NCBI RefSeq assembly: GCF_028471945.1
Contig: NZ_CP110128.1
Coordinates: 4,018,501 to 4,082,500, forward strand
Source: Pseudomonas sp. WJP1
GTDB taxonomy: Bacteria; Pseudomonadota; Gammaproteobacteria; Pseudomonadales; Pseudomonadaceae
Direction: 5' to 3'
Length of the DNA stretch: 64,000 bases
Both the position numbers and the translations under genes were made by a program. Positions 17,797 through 27,707 of this stretch are shown piece after piece. Position 1 is the first letter of the stretch. Every line of letters begins with the position of its first letter. The notes beneath the pieces were generated by a model, which was not told the DNA's origin, ran no database searches, and saw nothing but the letters and a program-made list of their open reading frames with translations.

Positions 17797-19359
17797 TTAT
17801 GCCGGCGCCGAGGTGCGGATCAAGTGGTCGAATGCACTCAGGGAAGCCTTGGCGCCCTCGCCCACCGCGATCACGATCTGCTTGTACGGTACGGTGGTCA
17901 CGTCACCGGCAGCGAACACGCCAGGCACAGATGTTTCGCCACGGGCATCGACGATGATCTCGCCACGCGGTGACAGCTCGATGGTGCCTTTGAGCCAATC
18001 GGTATTGGGCAACAGACCGATCTGCACGAAAATCCCTTCCAGCTCCACGCTGCGCAATTCGTCGCTCTGTCGATCCTTGTAGCGCAGGCCGTTGACCTTC
18101 TGCCCGTCACCCGTCACTTCAGTGGTTTGCGCACTGGTGATCACGGTCACGTTCGGCAGGCTGTGCAACTTGCGCTGCAACACCGCATCGGCACGCAGCT
18201 GTACATCGAACTCCAGCAGCGTGACATGGGACACGATACCGGCCAGGTCGATGGCTGCCTCAACGCCGGAATTACCGCCGCCAATCACCGCCACGCGCTT
18301 GCCTTTGAACAACGGACCGTCGCAGTGCGGGCAGTACGCCACGCCCTTGTTGCGGTACTGCTGCTCACCCGGCACGTTCATTTCACGCCACCGCGCACCG
18401 GTGGCCAGGATCACCGTCTTGGCCTTGAGTTTCGCACCGTTGGCGAAGTGCACTTCATGCAACTCCCCCGCTTTGCCGGGCAGCAATTTGTCGGCGCGCT
18501 GCAGGTTCATGATGTCCACGTCGTACTGCTTGACGTGCTCTTCCAGGGCGACCGCCAGTTTCGGCCCTTCGGTTTCCTGCACGGAGATGAAGTTTTCGAT
18601 GGCCATGGTGTCCAGCACCTGGCCACCAAAACGCTCGGCGGCGACACCGGTACGAATACCTTTGCGCGCGGCATAGATGGCCGCCGAAGCACCGGCCGGA
18701 CCACCGCCCACCACCAGCACATCAAAGGCCTCCTTGGCGCTGATCTTCTCGGCCTGACGCTCGATGCCGCTGGTGTCGATTTTCGCGAGGATTTCTTCCA
18801 GGCCCATACGGCCCTGGCCGAAGTTCACGCCGTTGAGGTAGATGCTCGGTACCGCCATGACCTGGCGCTCATCGACTTCCGCCTGGAACAGCGCACCGTC
18901 GATGGCGACGTGGCGGATATTGGGGTTGAGCACCGCCATCAGGTTCAATGCCTGGACCACGTCCGGGCAGTTCTGGCAGGACAGAGAGAAATAGGTCTCG
19001 AAGTTGAACTCGCCCTTGAGCGAGCGGATCTGTTCGATCACTTCGACACTGGCTTTGGAGGGATGCCCGCCGACTTGCAGCAAGGCCAGCACCAAAGACG
19101 TGAATTCGTGGCCCATCGGAATGCCGGCGAAACGCAGGCTGATATCGGCGCCAGGGCGGTTGATCGAGAACGATGGCTTGCGTGCGTCATCACCGTTGTC
19201 GAGCAAAGTAATTTGGGTGGAAAGACTGGCAACGTCTTTCAGCAATGCGAGCAGTTCCTGGGATTTCGCACCGTCGTCGAGGGAGGCAACGATCTCGATC
19301 GGCTGGGTGACCCGTTCCAGGTACGACTTCAACTGGGTTTTAAGATTGGTGTCCAACAT
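17797..19359 (-). CDS. ahpF: Alkyl hydroperoxide reductase subunit F
   Basis: 520 residues, the usual length. An N-terminal double thioredoxin-like domain carries the CQNC disulfide ([10 protein letters not shown]). A FAD/NADH-binding thioredoxin-reductase part follows, with [10 protein letters not shown], the redox pair in CPHCDGP, and [10 protein letters not shown]. It passes electrons from NADH to AhpC for peroxide reduction in the cytoplasm. It lies downstream of ahpC on the same strand, with a terminator-like hairpin in the 140-base gap that may lower its expression relative to ahpC. Confidence 0.97.
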   Translation of the reverse strand: MLDTNLKTQLKSYLERVTQPIEIVASLDDGAKSQELLALLKDVASLSTQITLLDNGDDARKPSFSINRPGADISLRFAGIPMGHEFTSLVLALLQVGGHPSKASVEVIEQIRSLKGEFNFETYFSLSCQNCPDVVQALNLMAVLNPNIRHVAIDGALFQAEVDERQVMAVPSIYLNGVNFGQGRMGLEEILAKIDTSGIERQAEKISAKEAFDVLVVGGGPAGASAAIYAARKGIRTGVAAERFGGQVLDTMAIENFISVQETEGPKLAVALEEHVKQYDVDIMNLQRADKLLPGKAGELHEVHFANGAKLKAKTVILATGARWREMNVPGEQQYRNKGVAYCPHCDGPLFKGKRVAVIGGGNSGVEAAIDLAGIVSHVTLLEFDVQLRADAVLQRKLHSLPNVTVITSAQTTEVTGDGQKVNGLRYKDRQSDELRSVELEGIFVQIGLLPNTDWLKGTIELSPRGEIIVDARGETSVPGVFAAGDVTTVPYKQIVIAVGEGAKASLSAFDHLIRTSAPA

Positions 19360-19403
19360 ACGGGCGATTTCCTTGATTTTTTTGAGACGAAAGCTTTGAG
19401 GCG

Positions 19404-19438
19404 AAAAAAAGCCCGAGCGAATCTCGCCCGGGCTTTTT
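19404..19438. terminator. Terminator/attenuator between ahpC and ahpF
   Basis: GC-rich stem AGCCCGAGCGA paired with TCGCCCGGGCT, one mismatch, with A/T runs on both sides. On the minus strand it ends in a T tract after ahpC and so would stop or weaken read-through into ahpF. Confidence 0.85.
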
Positions 19439-19499
19439 ATAGGGCGGTGCAGCTTACTGAGTAGGTGCGGAGCTCCGCCCTGATGCAGCGATCACAGAC

Positions 19500-20063
19500 T
19501 TAGATCTTGCCAACCAGGTCCAGGGACGGCGCCAGAGTGGCCTCGCCTTCTTTCCACTTGGCTGGGCAAACCTGGCCCGGGTGTGCAGCAACGTACTGGG
19601 CAGCCTTGATCTTGCGCAGCAGCTCGGAAGCGTCACGGCCAACACCGCCGTCGTTCAGTTCAACGATTTTGATCTGGCCTTCAGGGTTGATCACGAAGGT
19701 GCCACGGTCAGCCAGGCCAGCTTCTTCGATCAGCACGTCGAAGTTGCGGGAGATGGCGTGGGTCGGGTCGCCGATCATGGTGTACTGGATCTTGCCGATG
19801 GCTGGCGAAGTGTTGTGCCAGGCAGCGTGTGCGAAGTGGGTGTCGGTGGAAACGCTGTAGATCTCAACGCCCAGCTTCTGGAAGGCGTCGTAGTTGTCAG
19901 CCAGGTCTTCCAGCTCGGTCGGGCAGACGAAGGTGAAGTCGGCCGGGTAGAAGAACACTACAGACCACTTACCTTTGAGGTCAGCGTCCGAGACTTTTAC
20001 GAAGTCGCCATTTTTGAATGCGTCAGCTTTGAACGGTTTAACTTGGCTGTTGATGATAGGCAT
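19500..20063 (-). CDS. ahpC: Peroxiredoxin AhpC
   Basis: 187 residues, a typical 2-Cys peroxiredoxin. Peroxidatic C47 lies in FTFVCPTE and resolving C166 in GQVCPAKW. It reduces hydrogen peroxide and organic hydroperoxides with AhpF as reductant. The start ATG 20063 ([16 protein letters not shown]) is the known family N-terminus; the upstream extension to 20147 is not translated sequence of this family. It is divergent from the KfrA-like gene. OxyR control is expected for the family, but I cannot confidently place an OxyR site. Confidence 0.97.
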   Translation of the reverse strand: MPIINSQVKPFKADAFKNGDFVKVSDADLKGKWSVVFFYPADFTFVCPTELEDLADNYDAFQKLGVEIYSVSTDTHFAHAAWHNTSPAIGKIQYTMIGDPTHAISRNFDVLIEEAGLADRGTFVINPEGQIKIVELNDGGVGRDASELLRKIKAAQYVAAHPGQVCPAKWKEGEATLAPSLDLVGKI

Positions 20064-20232
20064 CGTTGACTCTCCGTCAGGGGTTAAGAAGTTGATGGAG
20101 AGAACTTTACCCACTCGACGGACGGTTGGCTCATTGGCAAACCTCATGCCGCTGATTGGCTTTCGCTATTAACCAAGAGTATGGATAGAAGAAAACCGAA
20201 TTACGGCCACAACGGGTACAATGCGCTTTTTC

Positions 20233-20246
20233 GTGGTACGTACCAC
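20233..20246. promoter_or_regulatory. Perfect palindrome upstream of the KfrA-like gene
   Basis: GTGGTACGTACCAC, a 14-bp perfect palindrome, ends 22 bases before the start codon of the KfrA-like gene. KfrA-type proteins repress their own promoters through inverted repeats, so this is a candidate self-operator. Confidence 0.5.
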
Positions 20247-20268
20247 ACAGCAAATCCCAGGAGATTCC

Positions 20269-21282
20269 ATGGCCCGTGGCGGCGTGAACAAACAGGTGGT
20301 GCAAGCGGCGCGATTGGCGATCCTTGCCCGTGGCGAAAACCCCAGCATCGATGCCGTACGGATTGAAATGGGCAATACCGGCTCGAAAACCACGATCCAT
20401 CGCATTATGAAGGAGCTCGATGATAGCACCCCGGACACCGACGAGGCGCCACCCGAGCCGATCGACGAAGAGCTGTTGGCCTTGGTAACGCGCCTGGCGC
20501 AGCGCCTCAAGGAGCAGGCGCAGGAACCCATTGACCAGGCCCGTGAGGAATACGAGCAACAACGCAAGGCGCTGGAAACGCAGTTGCAGCAAGCCGAGCA
20601 AGCCAATACGCAATTGCAGCAGCACTACGAACTGCAGAGCCTGGCACTGACCCAGGAATCCGAGGCGCTGCAAAGCACGCTTGCCCTGCTGCAGAGCGAA
20701 CAAACCCGCAATGCCGGGCAGACTCAGGCACTGGCTGATTTCGAACTGCGCCTGAAAGACAAGGACGAGCAGATACGCTCGCTCGAAGAGAAACACCTGC
20801 ACAGCCGTGACGCCCTGGAGCACTACCGCAATACGATCAACGAGCAGCGCGAGCAAGAGCAGAGCCGCCACGAAAACCAGCTGCAGCAACTGCAGACAGA
20901 AGTGCGCCAGGCACAACAAAGCGCCTTGGTACGCCAGGACGAAATCACCCAACTGCACCGCGACAACGAACGCCTGCTGACCGAGAACCGCGGCACACAG
21001 CGCGAGCTGAGCCTGTTGCAAGAGCAGCTAAAGCAAAGCAACGCCCGCCAGGATCAACTGTTCGACCAGACCACGCGTGTCGACAGCGACCGCACCCTCC
21101 TCCAGGAACGCCTGCGCGTGGCCATGCTGGAAAGCCAGGCGCTCAAACAGAGCGTCGAGGAACAGGCACACGTCAACAAGTCACTGGAAATCGAACTGCT
21201 GAAAACCCGCGCGGATCTCGAAAAAAGCCTACGCCTGGCCGCTGCCAATGCAACAGCGCCAGACGTCGCCAAGGACGATTAA
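20269..21282 (+). CDS. KfrA-like DNA-binding protein with long coiled coil
   Basis: 337 residues from ATG 20269, which has AGGAG close upstream. The N-terminal ~60 residues ([34 protein letters not shown]) are a KfrA-type DNA-binding domain. From about residue 75 to the end the protein is an almost uninterrupted alpha-helical coiled coil rich in Gln, Glu and Arg. KfrA on plasmids binds DNA and helps partitioning; chromosomal members are less studied and may organise DNA or regulate neighbours. It is divergent from ahpC and its last codons overlap the convergent glutathione reductase gene by 4 bases. Confidence 0.82.
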   Translation: MARGGVNKQVVQAARLAILARGENPSIDAVRIEMGNTGSKTTIHRIMKELDDSTPDTDEAPPEPIDEELLALVTRLAQRLKEQAQEPIDQAREEYEQQRKALETQLQQAEQANTQLQQHYELQSLALTQESEALQSTLALLQSEQTRNAGQTQALADFELRLKDKDEQIRSLEEKHLHSRDALEHYRNTINEQREQEQSRHENQLQQLQTEVRQAQQSALVRQDEITQLHRDNERLLTENRGTQRELSLLQEQLKQSNARQDQLFDQTTRVDSDRTLLQERLRVAMLESQALKQSVEEQAHVNKSLEIELLKTRADLEKSLRLAAANATAPDVAKDD

Positions 21283-22637
21283 GCGCCGACCGGTGTCCGC
21301 AGGGTGACGAACTCTTCGGCGGCCGTCGGGTGTACGCCGATGGTTTCGTCGAAGTGGCGCTTGGTGGCGCCGGCCTTCAAGGCGATGGCCAGGCCCTGGA
21401 CGATTTCCCCAGCCTCCGGGCCGACCATATGGCAGCCCAGCACCTTGTCGGTCTGGGCATCCACCACCAGCTTCATCAGCGTGCGCTCCTGGCATTCGGT
21501 CAGGGTCAACTTCATCGGCCGGAAGCGGCTTTCGAAAATCTGCACCTCGTGGCCGGCTTCGCGCGCTTCTTCCTCGGTCAGGCCAACCGTGCCGATATTG
21601 GGCAGGCTGAACACGGCCGTGGGGATCATCTTGTAATCCACCGGGCGATACTGCTCAGGCTTGAACAAGCGCCGCGCCACCGCCATGCCTTCAGCCAGCG
21701 CCACCGGCGTCAACTGCACCCGGCCGATCACATCGCCCAGGGCCAGGATCGACGGCTCGGCCGTCTGGTACAGCTCATCCACCTCGACGAAGCCTTTCTT
21801 GTCGAGCTTCACCCCAGTGTTTTCCAGCCCGAGGTTGTCCAGCATCGGACGTCGACCGGTGGCGTAGAACACGCAGTCGGCCTCCAGCTGACGGCCATCC
21901 TTGAGTGTCACTTTCAGGCTGCCATCGGTTTGCTTGTCGATACGCTCGATGTCGGCATTGAATTGCAAATCCATGCCGCGCTTGGTCAGTTCTTCCTGTA
22001 AATGCTTGCGCACCGAACCGTCGAAGCCGCGCAAGAACAGCTCGCCGCGATACAGCAAGGTTGTCTGGGCACCCAGGCCGTGGAAAATGCCGGCGAACTC
22101 GACGGCGATGTAACCCCCGCCTACTACCAGCACACGCTTGGGCAGTTCCTTGAGGAAAAATGCCTGGTTGGAACTGATCGCGTGCTCGTGCCCGGGAATC
22201 TCGGGAATCTGCGGCCAGCCGCCGGTAGCGATCAGGATGTTTTTAGCCGTGTGGCGCTCGCCATTGATCTCGACGGTATGCGGATCGACGATCTTGGCGT
22301 GGCCTTCGTGCAGTGTCACGCCACTGTTGACCAGCAGGTTGCGGTAAATGCCGTTGAGGCGATTGATCTCGCGATCCTTGTTGGCAATCAGCGTCGCCCA
22401 GTCGAACTGCGCCTCATCCAGGCTCCAGCCAAAACCCGACGCCTGCTCGAAGTCCTCGGCGAAATGCGCGCCGTAGACCAGCAGTTTTTTCGGTACACAA
22501 CCGACGTTCACACAGGTCCCGCCCAGGTAACGACTCTCGGCCACCGCCACTTTCGCGCCAAAGCCGGCCGCAAACCGGGCCGCCCGCACACCGCCAGAAC
22601 CGGCGCCAATCACATAAAGGTCAAAATCGTAGGCCAT
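21279..22637 (-). CDS. gor: Glutathione-disulfide reductase
   Basis: 452 residues. Features are FAD binding at the N-terminus ([16 protein letters not shown]), the redox-active pair in [18 protein letters not shown] binding in [13 protein letters not shown], and the C-terminal catalytic HPTAAEE. It regenerates reduced glutathione with NADPH in the cytoplasm. ATG 22637 has GAGGAG 7 bases upstream and is preferred over the longer open frame. Context with gloA and ahpCF makes this a thiol/oxidative stress neighbourhood, though the genes are separately transcribed. Confidence 0.96.
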   Translation of the reverse strand: MAYDFDLYVIGAGSGGVRAARFAAGFGAKVAVAESRYLGGTCVNVGCVPKKLLVYGAHFAEDFEQASGFGWSLDEAQFDWATLIANKDREINRLNGIYRNLLVNSGVTLHEGHAKIVDPHTVEINGERHTAKNILIATGGWPQIPEIPGHEHAISSNQAFFLKELPKRVLVVGGGYIAVEFAGIFHGLGAQTTLLYRGELFLRGFDGSVRKHLQEELTKRGMDLQFNADIERIDKQTDGSLKVTLKDGRQLEADCVFYATGRRPMLDNLGLENTGVKLDKKGFVEVDELYQTAEPSILALGDVIGRVQLTPVALAEGMAVARRLFKPEQYRPVDYKMIPTAVFSLPNIGTVGLTEEEAREAGHEVQIFESRFRPMKLTLTECQERTLMKLVVDAQTDKVLGCHMVGPEAGEIVQGLAIALKAGATKRHFDETIGVHPTAAEEFVTLRTPVGA

Positions 22638-22811
22638 TTTCAATCTCCTCGGCAGGCAAACAGCATACCCATAGTCACTTCTGGGACAAGCGCTGTGTTG
22701 GATATGAGGTCGAAATTGAAAAAATACTCCAGCGATCCGCCCTCCGACCTGATTTTCAATTAATTGCTGCTATCCGCGTAATTTGCCAGCGCCAGGAATC
22801 TTCTGGAACTC

Positions 22812-23231
22812 CTACGGCTTTCGGACCAGAGCGGTTGCAGTCGCGGTCGCAATAACATGCCCAGCCTGCTCAAGCTCACCAGAGAGAAAGCAAACCTGCC
22901 CTCCCCGTCTAACCACACGCCCTCTACCAATAAGCACCCCGACCTTCGCTGGAGCATGAAAATTCACGTTTAGGCTCAAGGTCGGCGCAAACTCACCTTC
23001 CTTAAGCGTTGCGGCTAGCGCTGGACCCATCGTGTCATCAAGCATCGCCGCGAGAAACCCACCTTGTACATTGCCCACGGGGTTAGTAAAGGCCTCGGTA
23101 GCCTCAAACGAGAGCTCAATACTTCCTTCGCTCTCATCAATATTCAATATTTTGATTCCTAGCGTTTCAGCAGCCTTCGGTGTGGGTAAATGTCCTTCCT
23201 GTACCATCCAGAAAAATGCCTTTCTGTCCAT
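22812..23231 (-). CDS. PaaI-type hotdog thioesterase
   Basis: 139 residues of the hotdog fold. The segment NPVGNVQGGFLAAMLDDTMG is the PaaI/acyl-CoA thioesterase signature, with the catalytic Asp in the following helix. It would hydrolyse acyl- or aryl-CoA thioesters; the substrate is unknown. It lies upstream of gor on the same strand with a 174-base gap, so co-transcription is not obvious. The MFS remnant lies just upstream of it. Confidence 0.82.
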   Translation of the reverse strand: MDRKAFFWMVQEGHLPTPKAAETLGIKILNIDESEGSIELSFEATEAFTNPVGNVQGGFLAAMLDDTMGPALAATLKEGEFAPTLSLNVNFHAPAKVGVLIGRGRVVRRGGQVCFLSGELEQAGHVIATATATALVRKP

Positions 23232-23265
23232 GACGTACTCTCCGCAACTAAATCATTAATGTGTA

Positions 23266-23718
23266 CTACGCTTTCGATCCAGCCTCCTCTGCAGATTGCG
23301 TTTTCGGGGCCCGCAGAGTGCGCCAGGCAATCAAAATAGCCATGAGTGCCAAGCCGAACGTCACCCACGAAACCAAACCGATTCCACCTTCGAATGCCCT
23401 TCCCGCCTGCGATATCAATTCCCTTGCTTGATCGCCCGACATGCCTGCAGCCACATGATAGGCGCCAGACAGCGTCTCACTTGCCAGCATCATCTGCACT
23501 TCGCTCAGGAACCCCGGGAGCTGCAATGCACCGCCGAGCACTGTCATCCCTAACAACCACGCCCACTTCATAGGCCGTTTCGCTAATGGCGACGCGGCGC
23601 CCGCCTTTGCCGGTGGCGCAGCTGACAAAATCACAGCATTGGACACCGTCGCGATCGCGCCCACGCCAATGTTCAGCAAGGCAAAAGCCACCACTAGAAC
23701 GGTCAGCCTACTGCTCAT
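23266..23718 (-). pseudogene. Remnant of a 14-TM MFS drug exporter (C-terminal part)
   Basis: The open 150-codon frame corresponds only to the last two or three helices of a DHA2-type (EmrB/QacA/SmvA-like) exporter: VSNAVILSAAPPAKAGAAS and then GMTVLGGAL through LMAILIAWRTLR. Between these, the expected family segment ISETAYE is found in the +1-shifted frame (about 23550-23596), while the open frame reads the foreign PLAKRPMKWAWL. Two compensating indels thus distort the conserved motif, and the ~330 N-terminal codons are absent. It is either a decaying gene or a short expressed relic; the former is more likely. Confidence 0.7.
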
Positions 23719-23821
23719 GCATCAAGCAGCAAACGTGTTTACCTACCTCAATTTGCAAATCAGAATTTTCTCTCGAACAACCGGGCAAAGGATGTAAGCC
23801 AATACCTACGTGCTCGTGCGC

Positions 23822-23940
23822 TGTATGAGCGAGCCGGTGGCGATCCGACTTGCTGGCGAACCAAGCGCTGCGGTGAGTCTGTTAGACCGCGTTATCGTTC
23901 TTCGCCTGCAAGTCGGACCGCCGCCCGCTGGCTCCGGCCC
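23822..23940. repeat. REP pair of a second type
   Basis: Inverted units around GGCGATCCGACTTGCTGGCG and CGCCTGCAAGTCGGACCGCC with a spacer containing ACCGCGTTATCGTTCTTCG. The same spacer and arms recur at about 40448-40545, showing that this is a repeat family distinct from the GAGCAGGCTCGC type. Confidence 0.75.
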
Positions 23941-24126
23941 ACGTAACACCGAAATCAGGCCGGCTGGGAGGCCGCCTCGCTTTGGCTTTTGATCTTGCTC
24001 TGGCTTTGATTTTCTTACCCCCCCTCACGCCCTGAGCCGGTGCGTCAACTTGTGACTACCTCCATCGGCGCCTCTACCAACGCTGATCCATACCGCGTCA
24101 AAGCCTCTGGGAGATAGTTGTCTGAG

Positions 24127-24884
24127 TACATATCCATTCCTGCGGTAACGACCACCTATGGTTTCGCCCTTACGGCGAGTCCCTTTTTCAAACGCCAAAA
24201 AGGAACCAAAAGGCTTTGCCCCACCACTCGGTGCCTCGCTAGGGCTCGGCATGCCCTCACTCCGGCATTGCTCCGTGGGTCGCCGCGATGGGCCATCCCT
24301 GGCCCAGCGCGGCTAAACCGGCGTCCTGCCGGTTTACCCACTGCGCAATGCCTGCGTTCGGCCAGCGTGGTTAACGGGGCACCGAGATCAAAATCAAAAA
24401 CGAGGCGGCCTTAAAGCCGACCTGATTTCAAGTGAGCACGTACCCCCGTAGGAGCGAACCTGCTGGCGATGGACGTCAACGATAGCGCGCCCTGTCTGGA
24501 TAAACGCATTGCCTGGAAGTCCATCGCGAGCAGGCTCGCTCCTACAGGGGAATGCGGACAGACCTGCAATCAGGTCGGCTTTAAGGCCGCCTCGCTTTCG
24601 CGTTTGATCTTGATCTGGCTTTTGATTTTCTTGCCCCTATATCGAGAGGCCGAGTGGAGGTTCTGCGCAGTGGGTAAACCGGCATGGATGCCGGTTTAGC
24701 CGCGCTGGGCCAAGGATGGCCCAGCGCGGCGGGCCCACGGAGCGGGACCGGAGCGAGGGTACCCCGAGCCTTAGCGAGGGGCCGAACGCCAGGGGCAAGA
24801 GCCCTTGGTTACTTGGGGCTTTTCCAAGTGACTCGCTGTAAAAGCGAAACCATAAGTGGCCGTTACCGCAGGAATGGATATGTA
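24127..24884. repeat. Large inverted-repeat element, copy A (~758 bp)
   Basis: The element starts with TACATATCCATTCCTGCGGT and ends with the exact complement, giving a 24-bp perfect terminal inverted repeat. Two ~300-bp arms are imperfect mirror copies and both hold strong local hairpins, for example AAACCGGCAT/ATGCCGGTTT and GCCGCGCTGGGCC/GGCCCAGCGCGGC at 24676-24730. The centre carries a REP pair. A second copy in the same orientation lies at 40119-40874. No transposase is encoded; open frames inside have no family resemblance. It behaves like a non-autonomous mobile or structural repeat; target-site duplications are not evident. Confidence 0.75.
24446..24552. repeat. REP pair at the centre of element A
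   Basis: GTAGGAGCGAACCTGCTGGC and GAGCAGGCTCGCTCCTACAG flank a ~65-base spacer in the middle of the large inverted-repeat element. Confidence 0.85.
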
Positions 24885-24904
24885 CACCTGAAAGACAACC
24901 ATCG

Positions 24905-24965
24905 AATGTCAGGACGCCTTCGCCGGCAAGTCGGATCGCCGCACCGCTGGCTCCTACAAGAAACC
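24905..24965. repeat. Single REP unit
   Basis: CGCCGGCAAGTCGGATCGCC followed by GCACCGCTGGCTCCTAC, the second REP type, 20 bases outside the right end of element A. Confidence 0.7.
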
Positions 24966-24989
24966 AGGCGCCTTTTTAGCGCACACAAA

Positions 24990-25023
24990 AACAAACGCCC
25001 CGAACAAGTCGGGGCGTTTGTTT
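24990..25023 (-). terminator. Terminator of galU
   Basis: ACAAACGCCCCGA/TCGGGGCGTTTGT hairpin, with a T run on the minus strand, about 65 bases after the galU stop codon. Confidence 0.92.
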
Positions 25024-25088
25024 AGGCCTTCATCAGCTTGATTACAGCTTGTGAAGATCGCTTTTCAGTACAAGCAACCAATGCGCTA

Positions 25089-25928
25089 TCAGTAAGCCTT
25101 GCCCGTCTTGTAGAAGTTCTCGAAGCAGAAATTGGTCGCGTCGATGTAGCCTTCAGCGCCGCCGCAGTCAAAACGCTTGCCCTTGAACTTGTAGGCCATC
25201 ACGCAACCGTTCTGGGCCTGTTTCATCAGGGCGTCGGTGATCTGGATTTCGCCACCCTTGCCTGGCTCGGTCTGTTCGATCAGGTCGAAGATGTCCGGGG
25301 TCAGGATGTAACGACCGATGATGGCCAGGTTCGACGGCGCATCTTCAGGTTTTGGTTTTTCCACCATGCTGTGCACGCGGTAGATGTCGTCGCGGATCAT
25401 CTCGCCGGCGATCACGCCGTACTTGTTGGTCTCTTGCGGGTCGACTTCCTGGATGGCCACGATCGAGCAGCGGAACTGCTTGTACAGCTTGACCATCTGG
25501 GTCAGTACGCCGTCGCCTTCGAGGTTGACGCACAGGTCATCCGCCAGTACCACGGCGAAGGGTTCGTCGCCGATCAGCGGACGGCCGGTGAGGATCGCGT
25601 GGCCCAGGCCTTTCATTTCGGTCTGGCGGGTGTAAGAGAACGAGCAGTTGTCGAGCAGCTTGCGGATGCCGACCAGGTACTTTTCCTTGTCGGTGCCCTT
25701 GATCTGGTTTTCCAGCTCGTAGCTGATGTCGAAATGGTCTTCCAGGGCGCGCTTGCCGCGACCGGTGACAATGGAGATTTCCGTCAAACCGGCGTCCAGG
25801 GCTTCTTCGACGCCGTACTGGATCAGTGGCTTGTTTACCACCGGCAGCATTTCTTTAGGCATGGCTTTAGTCGCTGGCAGGAAGCGAGTGCCGTAACCGG
25901 CTGCTGGAAACAAGCATTTCTTGATCAT
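25089..25928 (-). CDS. galU: UTP-glucose-1-phosphate uridylyltransferase
   Basis: 279 residues. The nucleotidyltransferase N-terminus is FPAAGYGTRFLPATKAMPKE, and VVNKPLIQYGVEEA and VEKPKPEDAPSN follow as in the family. It makes UDP-glucose for lipopolysaccharide, exopolysaccharide and trehalose synthesis. The start has AAGGA about 6 bases upstream. It stands alone with its own terminator, next to the repeat element. Confidence 0.96.
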   Translation of the reverse strand: MIKKCLFPAAGYGTRFLPATKAMPKEMLPVVNKPLIQYGVEEALDAGLTEISIVTGRGKRALEDHFDISYELENQIKGTDKEKYLVGIRKLLDNCSFSYTRQTEMKGLGHAILTGRPLIGDEPFAVVLADDLCVNLEGDGVLTQMVKLYKQFRCSIVAIQEVDPQETNKYGVIAGEMIRDDIYRVHSMVEKPKPEDAPSNLAIIGRYILTPDIFDLIEQTEPGKGGEIQITDALMKQAQNGCVMAYKFKGKRFDCGGAEGYIDATNFCFENFYKTGKAY

Positions 25929-26221
25929 ATAAGTCCTTGAAAGGGCTGTGTGTACGGGTTTCGGCGCAGTCTAATCAGGCGGCGTACACCTTACAATGCC
26001 CCGCACTGGCTAACCGATGCCATCATAGAGAAATATTCTCGCCGTTAGTTCCGCAGCGAGTACCGCGAATGGATCAGCAGCCTGTTATTGATAGCAGAGT
26101 CCGCCAGGTTTGCACGCCAAGTCAACCCATGGCCAAGCGCACCAACCCGCATCCATCGGCACCCCAACGGTGCATTTGGCGGTATCATGGCGCCCATTGA
26201 TCCAGTCAACGAGGCAACTAG

Positions 26222-26410
26222 ATGTCAGAAGCAAAAAGCGTCAACGGGTTCGTGATCAACAAGGCCAAAGACGGCCAGTGGTGGGTAACCGGCGTTGGCA
26301 CTGAGAACACTGTCGGTCCTTTCCCGTCCGAAGCCATGGCGATCGAAGTGGCATCGGTGTTGCAGCTGGAACACCCGGCACCCAAGCGACGGGGCAAGGA
26401 CAAGAACTGA
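26222..26410 (+). CDS. Small protein of unknown function
   Basis: 62 residues (MSEAKSVNGFVINKAKDGQW then WVTGVG, with a Lys/Arg-rich tail KRRGKDKN). A GAGG ribosome site lies 7 bases upstream and a strong terminator follows, which supports a real gene. It has no signal peptide and no recognised domain; the basic tail may bind nucleic acid. Confidence 0.72.
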   Translation: MSEAKSVNGFVINKAKDGQWWVTGVGTENTVGPFPSEAMAIEVASVLQLEHPAPKRRGKDKN

Positions 26411-26422
26411 TCCATGCCTGAC

Positions 26423-26451
26423 GCCCTGCCTTGGTGCAGGGCTTTTTTTTT
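26423..26451 (+). terminator. Rho-independent terminator
   Basis: GCCCTGC/GCAGGGC stem with a 6-base loop followed by nine T, just after the 62-residue gene. Confidence 0.93.
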
Positions 26452-26542
26452 GCGAATACCGGCAAGAAGTGGCCTTTGGCTATAACCTTTTGCCAACCGC
26501 GCTGTCACAGGCGTTGCCCCTCATCCTGACGACGACAACGAC

Positions 26543-26824
26543 ATGACCAAATTTTTGCCGCTGATTGCGGTTCTGGCCCTCGGTGGCTGCGCCACTTCCG
26601 AAACCACTTACCTGAACAATGGCGAACAAGGCCTGGCCATCGACTGCTCCGGCGAGGCCAATTCCTGGGCGAGCTGCTACGAAAAGGCCGACGCCTCCTG
26701 CGCCGGCACCGGCTACCGCATCGTGGGCACCGACGGTTCACCCGCCCCCGAGGAAAGCGACAAGACCCTGGGCGTCGACGTTGGCAACTACAAGAACCGG
26801 AGCGTCGTGGTGGTCTGCAAATAA
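26543..26824 (+). CDS. Small lipoprotein
   Basis: 93 residues. The lipobox is LGGC (Cys at about residue 16) after a short hydrophobic signal. The residue after the Cys is Ala, so the outer membrane is likely. The mature part has four more Cys (DCSGE, ASCYEK, ASCAG, VVCK), probably two disulfides. The sequence WASCYEKADASCAGTGYRIV recalls small lipoproteins seen across Pseudomonas. Function unknown. Confidence 0.78.
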   Translation: MTKFLPLIAVLALGGCATSETTYLNNGEQGLAIDCSGEANSWASCYEKADASCAGTGYRIVGTDGSPAPEESDKTLGVDVGNYKNRSVVVVCK

Positions 26825-26835
26825 GGCGTGGAGCC

Positions 26836-27066
26836 CTACATGTGGATTTCCGCAAACTTGATCCCCAGGCCGCGTACGGTCTCGACCAGTTCGTCGAGAC
26901 TGCTGAAGGACTCGACTTCGTCGCTTTCGTCCACCAGGAAAAAACTGCGCCCGGCGCTTTTCTTGAAAAACACGATCCACTCCCCCGGATTCGCCGGATT
27001 CTGAATCACATGGGTGGCGCAGATTTGGCCCTCTGCGTGTCGCTCCCGTACCCGCTCTCGCTTCAT
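26836..27066 (-). CDS. Small protein of unknown function
   Basis: 76 residues from ATG 27066, which has GGAG 6 bases upstream; the open frame reaches to 27096. It is a compact alpha/beta protein (EWIVFFKKSAGRSFFLVDE then DELVETVRGLGIKFAEIH), with no signal peptide. It converges with the small lipoprotein gene with 11 bases between the stop codons. Function unknown. Confidence 0.7.
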   Translation of the reverse strand: MKRERVRERHAEGQICATHVIQNPANPGEWIVFFKKSAGRSFFLVDESDEVESFSSLDELVETVRGLGIKFAEIHM

Positions 27067-27138
27067 GTTCGACTCCAGAAATGACAATGCCGCCAAAGGG
27101 TCGCTTTGACGGCATCGGTGCTGACGGTCGACAGTCTA

Positions 27139-27495
27139 TCAGCCGGAAATGCACGCCGTGGCGGCATCGCGTACATCGAAAGGTCGTATAGGCACGTTGG
27201 AGATGCGCTCATGCAGCTTGATGCTGCTGCCGCCGGAGCGTTCCTCGATATCGAACACTGCGGCCGGCCCCGAGGAAAGCTTCTGCGGCACGATCACCCG
27301 CACACCGTCTTTCTGCTCTTCGATCTGCAAGGCGCCTCGGCTGTCGGCGAGTTTTTCGCTCAGGCACTGGGCATATTCCTGGGGCTTCTTGCCTGAAATC
27401 ACATTCATGGTCGGCAACGTCTGGTTGATGTCCGAGACACTTGCACACCCACTGATTGCCAGGACCCACGGCAAGCCCAACATGCCCCACTTCAT
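27139..27495 (-). CDS. Putative lipoprotein
   Basis: 118 residues with a signal peptide and lipobox AISGC (Cys at about residue 17). The mature part (SDINQTLPTMNVISGKKPQE, VFDIEERSGGSSIKLHERIS) resembles small Pseudomonas lipoproteins of unknown role. The last Cys (ATACISG) may pair with the one in YAQCLSEK. Confidence 0.75.
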   Translation of the reverse strand: MKWGMLGLPWVLAISGCASVSDINQTLPTMNVISGKKPQEYAQCLSEKLADSRGALQIEEQKDGVRVIVPQKLSSGPAAVFDIEERSGGSSIKLHERISNVPIRPFDVRDAATACISG

Positions 27496-27707
27496 ATGAA
27501 ACCTCCGTTAAAGACCCTCCGACAGCTCAAACACGGGTTTTCTCCGGGACCGACTGCTTTTTTCTTTCACGGTGTGCGTAATATCCGGTTTTTATTGTCC
27601 AACCGGGCCCGCACAGCCGGATAATAACGCCCCGGGGCTGATAAACTGCGCCAATCGCCCATGCTATCGTTTTGATTTTGTAGAAAAAGCCCTTCTGGAG
27701 GCGCCCC

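Noticed and set aside
20137..20175. Possible OxyR site upstream of ahpC (TTGGC and ACCAA flanking an AT-rich core)
   Set aside because: The resemblance to the OxyR pattern of four spaced ATAG-like elements is too weak to call.
24025..24341. Small open frames within repeat element A, and similar ones at about 39975-40357 and 40676-41026
   Set aside because: They are translations of inverted-repeat hairpins and appear only because the element is repeated; several readings with different frames exist in each arm.
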